Under the pieces are notes generated by a model. That model had not been told where the DNA came from. It did no database searches and saw nothing but the letters and a program-made list of their open reading frames with translations. From Desulfobacterales bacterium (GTDB lineage Bacteria > Desulfobacterota > Desulfobacteria > Desulfobacterales > ETH-SRB1): a stretch of 6,259 nucleotides of DNA. The position numbers and the translations under genes were made by a program. The stretch spans positions 1 through 6,259 of the forward strand of contig JASEIZ010000124.1 of assembly GCA_030017395.1 (NCBI GenBank), read 5' to 3'. Numbering within the stretch: position 1 is the first letter of the stretch; each line of letters opens with the position of its first letter. Positions 1-5,059 of the stretch are shown here, in pieces.

Positions 1-1274
1 AGCGTAAAACCGTTCTTTCAGGATCTGGCCTTCCGGGTAAACTTGCCGACTGCTCCGATAAGGACCCTACTGTATCAGAAATTTTCCTTGTTGAGGGTGA
101 TTCGGCAGGAGGTACAGCAAAACAGGGGCGCGATAGGCGCTTCCAGGCAATTCTACCGCTACGTGGTAAAATCCTGAACGTGGAAAAAGCCATGCAACAC
201 AAAATATTCGAAAACGAAGAAATTAAGAATATTTTTACTGCATTAGGTGTATCAATTGGAACCGAGGAGGATAGTAAGGCCATTAACCTTACAGGATTAC
301 GGTACAACAAGATTATTATCATGACCGATGCCGATGTTGATGGTTCTCACATAAGAACACTTTTGTTGACACTCTTTTATCGGCAGATGCCCAATATAAT
401 CGATAAAGGATATTTATATATTGCTCAGCCGCCATTATTTAAGTTGGGCAAAGGAAAACAAGCAGTTTATATTAAGAACGAAACCGAATTTAATGATCAT
501 ATTTTAAAACGGGCATGTAATAATAAAAGCGTAAAAATCGCAAAAGACGAGAAAATACTGTCTGAACACAACCTTTATCTTTTTTTATGCGATCTTGCAG
601 AATATTTTGAAAACATATCAAAACTTGAGTCTCGCGGTATAAAACAGGATTTTATTGAGTTGTTGATAAGACAAGGGGTTGAAAATATAAAATTTTTAAA
701 AGACAAACAGCAAATGATATATCTCAAAGACCTGTTGTTAAAAGACGGTTATAGTGTTGATGGGCCGATCTGGAATCAAGAAAGAGATATATATGAAATT
801 ATGGTTAGCCCTAAAGAGAGTATATATCAGGATGTTTTGACAACAACCATATCATACAGGGAAATAAAACCGGTTAAAATCGGCAGGGGATTTGTGTGTT
901 CGTCGGATTATCAGAGATGTCTTGTTATAGAAAAAAATATATTAAAATTTAATTACCCTCCGTTTTTAGTCTTTAATAATGACAAAACAGGTTCTGATGT
1001 TGTTAAAAACAGTAAAAGAGAACTTTTATCCTTTTTAATAGCAGAGGGTAAGAATGGTCTATCTGTTCAGAGATATAAGGGTCTTGGTGAAATGAATCCC
1101 GATCAGTTATGGGAGACCACCATGGATCCCAACAACAGAACTTTGCTGCAGATAAAAATCGAAGATATGGTCGAAGCTGATGAAATTTTTACAATTCTGA
1201 TGGGAGAAGAGGTTGAGCCGCGAAGAGAGTTTATTCAAAATAACGCTCTTAAAGTCAGCGTGCTTGACATATGA
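1..1274 (+). CDS. gyrB: DNA gyrase subunit B, C-terminal part (5' end outside the window)
   Basis: This is the ATPase/TOPRIM subunit of the A2B2 type II topoisomerase that introduces negative supercoils. The reading frame is open from the window edge (first full codon at 3) and gives 423 residues before TGA. Visible are the TOPRIM acidic motif EGDSAGG (fragment residues 31-37), LPLRGKILNVEKA (51-63), the metal-binding TDADVDGSH (108-116) followed by IRTLLLTLFYRQMP, and the C-terminal gyrase signature QRYKGLGEMNPDQLW (about 356-370). Between about residues 160 and 350 is a long lysine-rich, poorly conserved stretch, matching the insertion found in GyrB of Gram-negative bacteria. This insertion and the NALK...LDI C-terminus favour GyrB over ParE. 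The GTG at 180 is an internal valine, not a start, because conserved TOPRIM sequence lies upstream of it. No terminator with a U-tract was seen after the stop; a repeat begins 3 nt later. Confidence 0.97.
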   Translation, partial: RKTVLSGSGLPGKLADCSDKDPTVSEIFLVEGDSAGGTAKQGRDRRFQAILPLRGKILNVEKAMQHKIFENEEIKNIFTALGVSIGTEEDSKAINLTGLRYNKIIIMTDADVDGSHIRTLLLTLFYRQMPNIIDKGYLYIAQPPLFKLGKGKQAVYIKNETEFNDHILKRACNNKSVKIAKDEKILSEHNLYLFLCDLAEYFENISKLESRGIKQDFIELLIRQGVENIKFLKDKQQMIYLKDLLLKDGYSVDGPIWNQERDIYEIMVSPKESIYQDVLTTTISYREIKPVKIGRGFVCSSDYQRCLVIEKNILKFNYPPFLVFNNDKTGSDVVKNSKRELLSFLIAEGKNGLSVQRYKGLGEMNPDQLWETTMDPNNRTLLQIKIEDMVEADEIFTILMGEEVEPRREFIQNNALKVSVLDI

Positions 1275-1277
1275 AAA

Positions 1278-1419
1278 CGGTTCACGGTTGAAAAAAACAG
1301 AAGGTAGAGGAGAAGAGAAATTTATATTTCACGAGAGGTTGTTCCTGAATCCAAAAGGCTTCAATCGTTGCATGGTTCATTGAAAAAACTGTGAACCGTG
1401 AACCGACAACCGTGAACGG
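1278..1419. repeat. Intergenic stretch bounded by imperfect 13-bp inverted repeats (CGGTTCACGGTTG type)
   Basis: The left end CGGTTCACGGTTG (1278-1290) is the reverse complement of 1407-1419 with one mismatch; an 11-bp core (1280-1290 against 1407-1417) is perfect. The right end is a run of four 7-bp units (TGAACCG, TGAACCG, ACAACCG, TGAACGG; 1392-1419). No open frame of note lies in the 142 nt and no target-site duplication is visible. It fills the gap between the gyrB stop and the next start. It could be a small non-autonomous repeat element or simply a dispersed palindromic repeat pair; nothing here shows which. Confidence 0.6.
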
Positions 1420-1427
1420 CTACTAAT

Positions 1428-2219
1428 ATGCATATTCATCAAGTAGAAGCGAGAGACTTGCCTGATCTATGGTTTCAGGCAATACACGATATATTTAATC
1501 ATGGAAGAAGGTTTAAAATTGATCGTGGTTCATATGCCGGACAAACGCGTCTGGAATATGATTTTTTTATTGGTCACGTAAAGCATCCCGGTACACAACC
1601 CCTGTTGCCGGATATTCCTCCAGCGTGCGGAATACCAAATCCTGTTGAAGAAGCATATATTTACGGAGGAGAAGGACATAACAGATCATACCTTGAATAC
1701 CTTATGACCCCGGATAAAGAGATCGGCGAATCATACACTTATGGCGAGAGACTGACAGGCGCTCCGATTACAGGGAACAAGCTTACCTGGTGGAAAGAAC
1801 GCGACGCAGAGATCATAGATGTTAGAGAGATTGACGGAAAAGCTGTTTTTGAAAAGCAAGGGACTCTTTATATTAATCAGATTGAGTGGGTAATTCAGAC
1901 ATATAAAAAATACGGATACCGTAACAACCAGATGGTGCTCCAGGTTGCGCATCCTTCCGATATTACCTTGCTTGATCCGCCATGTTTACGTTCTATAGAT
2001 ACCAGGATACAGGATGAAACCCTTCATTTTATTATTTATTTTCGTTCATGGGATCTCTGGGGAGGGCTGCCTGCAAACCTGGCAGGGATACAAAATCTGA
2101 AAGAGTATATGGCGGCTGAGATAGGGGTACAGGACGGTGAGATGATTGTCGAAAGCAAGGGGCTTCATCTTTATGGTTATGCGGAAGATCTTGCTAAATT
2201 AAGATGTATGAAAGGATAG
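1428..2219 (+). CDS. thyA: Thymidylate synthase, archaeal/methanogen-like type
   Basis: This is predicted to methylate dUMP to dTMP using methylenetetrahydrofolate, in the cytoplasm. The protein has 263 residues, close to E. coli ThyA (264). The active-site residues keep the E. coli spacing: nucleophile Cys186 in PPCLRS (E. coli C146), Arg206-Ser207 and Asp209 in FRSWD (R166, S167, D169), Asn217 in GLPANLAG (N177) and His247/Tyr249 in HLYGY (H207, Y209). Asn217 fits dUMP rather than dCMP as substrate. An N-terminal GSYAGQTRLEY region and YGERLTG complete the fold, but the N-terminal half differs strongly from classical ThyA and resembles the archaeal/methanogen branch. The residue after the nucleophile is Leu instead of His. 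The start ATG follows the repeat closely and has no clear Shine-Dalgarno sequence. The gene is 153 nt from gyrB and converges on asnS. The symbol is given for function; the subfamily is distinct. Confidence 0.88.
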   Translation: MHIHQVEARDLPDLWFQAIHDIFNHGRRFKIDRGSYAGQTRLEYDFFIGHVKHPGTQPLLPDIPPACGIPNPVEEAYIYGGEGHNRSYLEYLMTPDKEIGESYTYGERLTGAPITGNKLTWWKERDAEIIDVREIDGKAVFEKQGTLYINQIEWVIQTYKKYGYRNNQMVLQVAHPSDITLLDPPCLRSIDTRIQDETLHFIIYFRSWDLWGGLPANLAGIQNLKEYMAAEIGVQDGEMIVESKGLHLYGYAEDLAKLRCMKG

Positions 2220-2245
2220 AGCTTGTTTTCACCCACCTTAACCTT

Positions 2246-2279
2246 CCTGTGGGAGCGGCTGGAAAGCCGCGCCCACAGG
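2246..2279. repeat. REP-like hairpin with GGAA loop
   Basis: The sequence folds as CCTGTGGG (2246-2253) with CCCACAGG (2272-2279), one A/G mismatch, then GCGGCT (2255-2260) with AGCCGC (2265-2270) closing a GGAA loop. It is the first of three palindromic modules in the 176-nt gap between the convergent thymidylate synthase and asnS genes. The 26 nt at 2235-2260 recur exactly at 3878-3903, at the start of the tandem array. It may help separate the converging transcripts, but no U-tract follows it. Confidence 0.75.
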
Positions 2280-2288
2280 TAAAGGGTG

Positions 2289-2345
2289 TGTGGGAGCGGC
2301 TTTCCAGCCGCGCCATGATTTTCGAGGCTAAAAGCCTCTCCCACA
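2289..2345. repeat. Compound REP-like element with nested hairpins
   Basis: An outer stem TGTGGGAG (2289-2296) pairs with CTCCCACA (2338-2345). Inside lie two smaller hairpins: GCGGCT-TTCC-AGCCGC (2296-2311) and GAGGCT-AAA-AGCCTC (2324-2338). The 31 nt at 2317-2347 are identical to 4977-5007, so this is one copy of a dispersed element. The outer and inner stems share a base or two, so they partly compete. Confidence 0.75.
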
Positions 2346-2362
2346 AACACCAGCGTACCTCG

Positions 2363-2391
2363 TTCCCACGCTTCAGCGTGGGAATGCATAC
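2363..2391. repeat. Dispersed palindrome CCCACGCTTCAGCGTGGG plus GAATGCATAC tail
   Basis: TTCCCACGCT (2363-2372) and AGCGTGGGAA (2375-2384) form a perfect 10-bp inverted repeat around two bases, followed by TGCATAC. A second copy at 4881-4909 matches at 27 of 29 positions. It lies 5 nt beyond the asnS stop codon and could act as a 3'-end barrier for that transcript, although no U-tract is present on the minus strand. Confidence 0.75.
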
Positions 2392-2395
2392 TGTT

Positions 2396-3778
2396 TTAAA
2401 AAGAAATAGAATTCGGAGACCTTGGAAACGGTATAACATCCCTGATGTTGGTTACACCGGTTAAAAACATCAAGAAACGCTCAAAACCCAGGCCGAACCC
2501 GCTATGATAAACAGAGCCGTATCTTCTGGATTCAATATACCACCAGTAATCCTTTTTTGATAATCCTGTTTCGTCCATCCTTGCTTCAAGAATATCGAGC
2601 CGTTCTTCGCGCTGGCTTCCGCCGATTATTTCCCCTATGTTCGGCACAAGAACATCCATTGCAGCAACGGTTTTGTTGTCGTCATTTATTCTCATATAAA
2701 ACGGCTTTATGTTTTTGGGATAATCGTAGATAATTACAGGATGTTGAAAATAGCGTTCGGTAAGAAACCTTTCATGCTCGGATTGGAGGTCTTTGCCAAA
2801 GGCGACTTCAAACTCAAAATTTTGTCCGGATTTACTTAAAATCTCCACAGCCTCTTTGTATGAAAGTCTTGTAAAACCGGACGAGATTAAACTGTCCAGT
2901 GTTGTCATAAGGTTTTTGTTCACATATTTTGCAAAAAGTTCCAGATCAGCCCCGCACTCATCTATTACATAGCCTGTCAGGTATTTCAAAAATTCTTCGC
3001 TCAAATCCATGGCGTCGTTTAGATCGCTAAATGCCATCTCAGGCTCAACCATCCAGAACTCGGCTACATGCCTGCTTGTGTTTGAATTTTCAGCCCTGAA
3101 AGTCGGACCGAACGTATAAACATCACCTAATGCCAGGGCAAACATTTCTGCTGAAAGCTGTCCGGATACCGTCAGGTTTGTTGCAGCGCCGAAAAAATCG
3201 AGCGAAAAGTCGGTCTTTCCATCCTTTTTTGGAATATTGTCTAAATCCAGCGTGGTTACCTTAAACAGTTCTCCTGCGCCTTCGCAGTCAGAAGCGGTTA
3301 AAACCGGAGTGTGAATATATTGAAAATCTCTGTCTTTAAAAAACTTATGTATAGCAAAGGACAGTTCTGATCTCATGCGAAATACGGCTCCGTATTTATT
3401 TGTTCTTGGCCTTAAATGGGCAATGGTTCTTAAAAACTCGTCGGTGTGCCGTTTTTTTTGCAGAGGGAATGTATCAGGGGCAAGACCAAGTATTTCCAGG
3501 CTATCCGCCTTTAATTCCCATGTTTGTCCTTTTCCCGGCGATTCTATTAGCGAGCCGGTTACACTTACCGCCGATCCTGTTGAAAGCCTTGTTATTTCTT
3601 CATAATTGACAAGAGAGCTGTCTGCAACCACCTGCAAGTTTTTAAGGCTTGACCCGTCGTTAATTTCTAAAAAGGAAAAACCCTTTGAATCACGTCTGGT
3701 TCTGATCCATCCCATTGTAGTTACATTGTCTATGGGTTTGTCTGACCGTAAAAGATTTAATATTCTAATGCGTTTCAT
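2396..3778 (-). CDS. asnS: Asparaginyl-tRNA synthetase (class II)
   Basis: The enzyme activates asparagine with ATP and charges tRNA-Asn in the cytoplasm. At 460 residues it is near the bacterial norm (E. coli 466). An N-terminal OB-fold anticodon-binding domain spans roughly residues 18-98 (GWIRTRRDSKGFSFLEINDG). The class II core follows: motif 1 around 136-158, motif 2 FRAENSNTSRHVAEFWMVEPE (about 228-247, with the ATP-binding FRxE) and motif 3 GFGLGFERFLMFLTG (about 427-441). The C-terminus IRDVIPFPRSPNSISF is typical of AsnRS rather than AspRS. The ATG start gives the expected MKRIRI...; a GGAG lies 13 nt upstream, which is longer than usual spacing. The gene is alone on its strand: it converges on the thymidylate synthase gene and diverges from the toxin-antitoxin operon. 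No leader attenuator or T-box was seen. Confidence 0.97.
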   Translation of the reverse strand: MKRIRILNLLRSDKPIDNVTTMGWIRTRRDSKGFSFLEINDGSSLKNLQVVADSSLVNYEEITRLSTGSAVSVTGSLIESPGKGQTWELKADSLEILGLAPDTFPLQKKRHTDEFLRTIAHLRPRTNKYGAVFRMRSELSFAIHKFFKDRDFQYIHTPVLTASDCEGAGELFKVTTLDLDNIPKKDGKTDFSLDFFGAATNLTVSGQLSAEMFALALGDVYTFGPTFRAENSNTSRHVAEFWMVEPEMAFSDLNDAMDLSEEFLKYLTGYVIDECGADLELFAKYVNKNLMTTLDSLISSGFTRLSYKEAVEILSKSGQNFEFEVAFGKDLQSEHERFLTERYFQHPVIIYDYPKNIKPFYMRINDDNKTVAAMDVLVPNIGEIIGGSQREERLDILEARMDETGLSKKDYWWYIESRRYGSVYHSGFGLGFERFLMFLTGVTNIRDVIPFPRSPNSISF

Positions 3779-3808
3779 CTTGTCGGATAATCTCCATTTA
3801 AAATTTCA

Positions 3809-3840
3809 TTTTTTACCACAGAGACCTCAGAGAGCACAAA
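3809..3840. repeat. ACCACAGAG-type dispersed repeat, copy 1
   Basis: TTTTTACCACAGAG followed by degenerate CTCAGAGAGCACA units. The first 14 nt recur at 4838-4851. It resembles the ACCACAGAGRCACAGAG repeats seen between genes in many bacterial genomes (recalled, not searched). It sits about 30 nt upstream of the asnS start, so it overlaps the likely asnS promoter region. Confidence 0.6.
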
Positions 3841-3890
3841 GGTTTTTCTCGTTTCCATGCTCATCCCACACACGCCTACCTTAACCTTCC

Positions 3891-3990
3891 TGTGGGAGCG
3901 GCTTTCCAGCTGTGGGAGCGGCTTTCCAGCCGTGGGAGCGGCTTTCCAGCTGTGGGAGCGGCTTTCCAGCTGTGGGAGCGGCTTTCCAGC
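3891..3990. repeat. Five-copy perfect 20-bp tandem array of a REP-like unit
   Basis: The unit TGTGGGAGCGGCTTTCCAGC repeats five times with no change except the first base (T, T, C, T, T). Units start at 3891, 3911, 3931, 3951 and 3971. Each contains the arm-loop-arm GCT-TTCC-AGC. The array is preceded by the same flank that precedes the hairpin at 2246 (3878-3903 equals 2235-2260) and ends in CCGCGATCG. The near-perfect identity suggests recent slippage or amplification of one dispersed element. It lies in the 404-nt gene-free stretch between asnS and the toxin-antitoxin operon, and frames translated across it are not genes. Confidence 0.9.
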
Positions 3991-4032
3991 CGCGATCGTC
4001 ACAGTTACAAATCTTTTGAGTTGTAGTTGTAA

Positions 4033-4059
4033 GTTGGGTTAAGCAAAGCGCAACCCAAC
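4033..4059. repeat. Inverted repeat GTTGGGTT...AACCCAAC
   Basis: GTTGGGTT (4033-4040) pairs perfectly with AACCCAAC (4052-4059) around an 11-nt centre. It is preceded by GTTGTAGTTGTAA, and a degenerate relative (TAGTTGTAGGTTGGTTTGAG) appears at 4938-4956. It resembles a widespread dispersed intergenic palindrome. No U-tract follows, so it is not called a terminator. Confidence 0.65.
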
Positions 4060-4114
4060 AAAAAGCTTAAAGCCGGAGCATTAAATAATCAACAGAAAAC
4101 CGCCTCTTTATTAA

Positions 4115-4143
4115 TTGACATATTTATTTATAACAAGTAATAA
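4115..4143 (+). promoter_or_regulatory. Possible sigma70-type promoter for the toxin-antitoxin operon
   Basis: A perfect -35 hexamer TTGACA (4115-4120) is followed after 17 nt by TAATAA (4138-4143), a weak match to TATAAT, in a very AT-rich stretch 40-68 nt upstream of the antitoxin start. A better -10 match, TATAAC at 4129-4134, is too close to this -35. No convincing inverted-repeat operator for an autoregulating antitoxin could be picked out by eye. Confidence 0.45.
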
Positions 4144-4182
4144 TAATACCTGTAAGAATAAGCCGAATACGGAGGATAAAAC

Positions 4183-4410
4183 ATGCGTGTAACAACAAAA
4201 GGCCAGGTTACAATTCCAATTGAGATCAGGGAAAAAGCAGGTATCCTGCCGAATATGGATGTGGAATTTGAGATTATAAACGACAAGGTGTTCTTGAAAA
4301 AGGCAAACAAACAGCCAAAACGAGGCAAGGAGCTTATTAAACAAATGCAGGGCAGAGGCACGGTAAAGATGACCACAGATGAGATCATGGCGTTGACAAG
4401 GGAAGAATAG
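4183..4410 (+). CDS. AbrB/MazE-fold antitoxin of a VapBC-type pair
   Basis: This small protein (75 residues) is predicted to bind and neutralise the PIN toxin encoded 3 nt downstream, and to bind the operon's own promoter. Residues 4-41 (TTKGQVTIPIEIREKAGI...) are a SpoVT/AbrB swapped-hairpin DNA-binding domain. The C-terminal tail 47-75 (RGKELIKQMQGRGTVKMTTD then EIMALTREE) is the toxin-wrapping segment characteristic of this antitoxin family. The ATG start is supported by a GGAGG at 4171-4175 with 7-nt spacing. The stop TAG at 4408-4410 lies just before the toxin ATG, so the genes are almost certainly co-transcribed. The upstream gap of 404 nt contains repeats and a promoter-like site only. 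Confidence 0.9.
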   Translation: MRVTTKGQVTIPIEIREKAGILPNMDVEFEIINDKVFLKKANKQPKRGKELIKQMQGRGTVKMTTDEIMALTREE

Positions 4411-4413
4411 GCT

Positions 4414-4818
4414 ATGGAAATTCTTGTTGACAGCAATGTGATTTTAGATGTTTTTACAAAAGACAAAAAGTGGTTTAAATGGTCATCCACAATTCTTTCC
4501 AGGTATGCCGATGATCATATTCTGGTGATTAATCCCATTATATATGCGGAAATATCTGTTCGATTCGATAACATCGAAGACCTTGAAGATGCATTGCCTC
4601 ATGAATTTTTTTCAAGGCGTCAGCTTCCATGGGAGGCCGCATTTCTTGCGGGCAGGTGTTTTTTGAGATACAGAAAAATGGGCGGCAAAAAACGCTCGCC
4701 TTTGCCGGATTTCTATATCGGGGCGCATGCTGCCGTGGCGCAGATGGCGTTGTTAACAAGAGGCGTATCACGATATCGCACATATTTCCCAAAACTAAAG
4801 CTTATTTCGCCTGAATAA
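4414..4818 (+). CDS. PIN-domain ribonuclease toxin (VapC-like), fourth acidic residue missing
   Basis: The product (134 residues, normal for the family) is a predicted Mg2+-dependent PIN-fold endoribonuclease that would cleave tRNA or rRNA when free of its antitoxin. Active-site residues visible are Asp6 (LVDSNVILD), Glu46 (IIYAEIS) and Asp99 (LPDFYIGAHA). The family then usually reads LLTRD..RYRTYFP, with the Asp as fourth acidic residue 18 positions after the third. Here it is LLTRGVSRYRTYFP, so position 117 is Gly (codon GGC at 4762-4764, one base from GAC). The rest of the frame is intact, so the toxin could be weakened rather than a pseudogene. An AGGGA lies about 10 nt before the ATG, inside the end of the antitoxin gene. 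Target specificity cannot be read from the sequence. Confidence 0.9.
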   Translation: MEILVDSNVILDVFTKDKKWFKWSSTILSRYADDHILVINPIIYAEISVRFDNIEDLEDALPHEFFSRRQLPWEAAFLAGRCFLRYRKMGGKKRSPLPDFYIGAHAAVAQMALLTRGVSRYRTYFPKLKLISPE

Positions 4819-4837
4819 GGCACAGGTCGCAGATGGA

Positions 4838-4875
4838 TTTTTACCACAGAGCCCACGGAGAACACAGAGAGAACA
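4838..4875. repeat. ACCACAGAG-type dispersed repeat, copy 2
   Basis: TTTTTACCACAGAG (4838-4851) is identical to 3810-3823 at its start. It continues with CCCACGGAGAACACAGAGAG, a fuller version of the repeat than copy 1. It begins the 241-nt intergenic mosaic between the toxin gene and the FGE-fold gene. That gap then holds the palindrome at 4881, a short GGGGCCGTTCCCC element (4918-4930) and the REP-like element at 4956. Confidence 0.65.
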
Positions 4876-4880
4876 CCTCT

Positions 4881-4909
4881 TCCCCACGCTCCAGCGTGGG
4901 AATGCATAC
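4881..4909. repeat. Dispersed palindrome CCCACGCTCCAGCGTGGG, copy 2
   Basis: CCCACGCT (4883-4890) and AGCGTGGG (4893-4900) are a perfect inverted repeat with the same AATGCATAC tail as the copy at 2363-2391. The copies differ at two of 29 positions, one of them in the loop. It may lie in the 3' region of the toxin-antitoxin transcript. Confidence 0.75.
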
Positions 4910-4955
4910 GGATTGTAGGGGCCGTTCCCCGAACAGTAGTTGTAGGTTGGTTTGA

Positions 4956-5004
4956 GTGGGAGAGGCTTTCAGCCACGATTTTCGAGGCTAAAAGCCTCTC
5001 CCAC
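4956..5004. repeat. REP-like element with perfect 14-bp inverted repeat
   Basis: GTGGGAGAGGCTTT (4956-4969) is exactly complementary to AAAGCCTCTCCCAC (4991-5004), with 21 nt between. An inner GAGGCT/AGCCTC hairpin is an alternative fold. Positions 4977-5007 are identical to 2317-2347, but the left arm differs (AGAGGCTTT instead of AGCGGCTTT), which makes this outer stem longer than in the first copy. It ends about 55 nt before the start of the FGE-fold gene. Confidence 0.8.
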
Positions 5005-5044
5005 AAATAGCAGTTATCTTAACAGCTTAACACCTGATAAACAT

Positions 5045-5049
5045 GGAGG
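5045..5049 (+). promoter_or_regulatory. Ribosome binding site that fixes a TTG start
   Basis: GGAGG lies 10 nt before the TTG at 5060. The only other start codon nearby in a good position, ATG at 5043, opens a six-codon frame that stops at once. The frame of the FGE-fold gene stays open upstream to a TTG at 4952, but that extension reads through the REP-like element and has no Shine-Dalgarno sequence. The TTG at 5060 puts a textbook signal peptide at the N-terminus. Confidence 0.7.
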
Positions 5050-5059
5050 TTACGGAAAA

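Noticed and set aside
180..1274. GTG at 180 as the start of a complete gene
   Set aside because: Conserved GyrB TOPRIM sequence (EGDSAGG, LPLRGKILN) is encoded in the same frame upstream, so 180 is an internal valine codon of a truncated gene.
2177..2464. Small open frames on both strands between the thymidylate synthase and asnS genes
   Set aside because: They translate palindromic repeats and the edges of the flanking genes; none has a recognisable domain or ribosome binding site.
3891..3990. CRISPR array
   Set aside because: The 20-bp units are directly adjacent with no unique spacers, and the same unit occurs singly elsewhere as a palindromic intergenic repeat.
3775..4042. Small frames encoding repetitive peptides on both strands
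   Set aside because: Their repetitive peptides are only the translation of the 20-bp tandem array.
4033..4059. Rho-independent terminator at GTTGGGTT...AACCCAAC
   Set aside because: No T-run follows on either strand and the element looks like a dispersed palindrome; there is also no gene ending nearby on the plus strand.
4952..5059. Longer N-terminus for the FGE-fold protein from TTG at 4952
   Set aside because: The extension translates a dispersed REP-like element, has no Shine-Dalgarno sequence, and would bury the signal peptide about 36 residues inside the protein.
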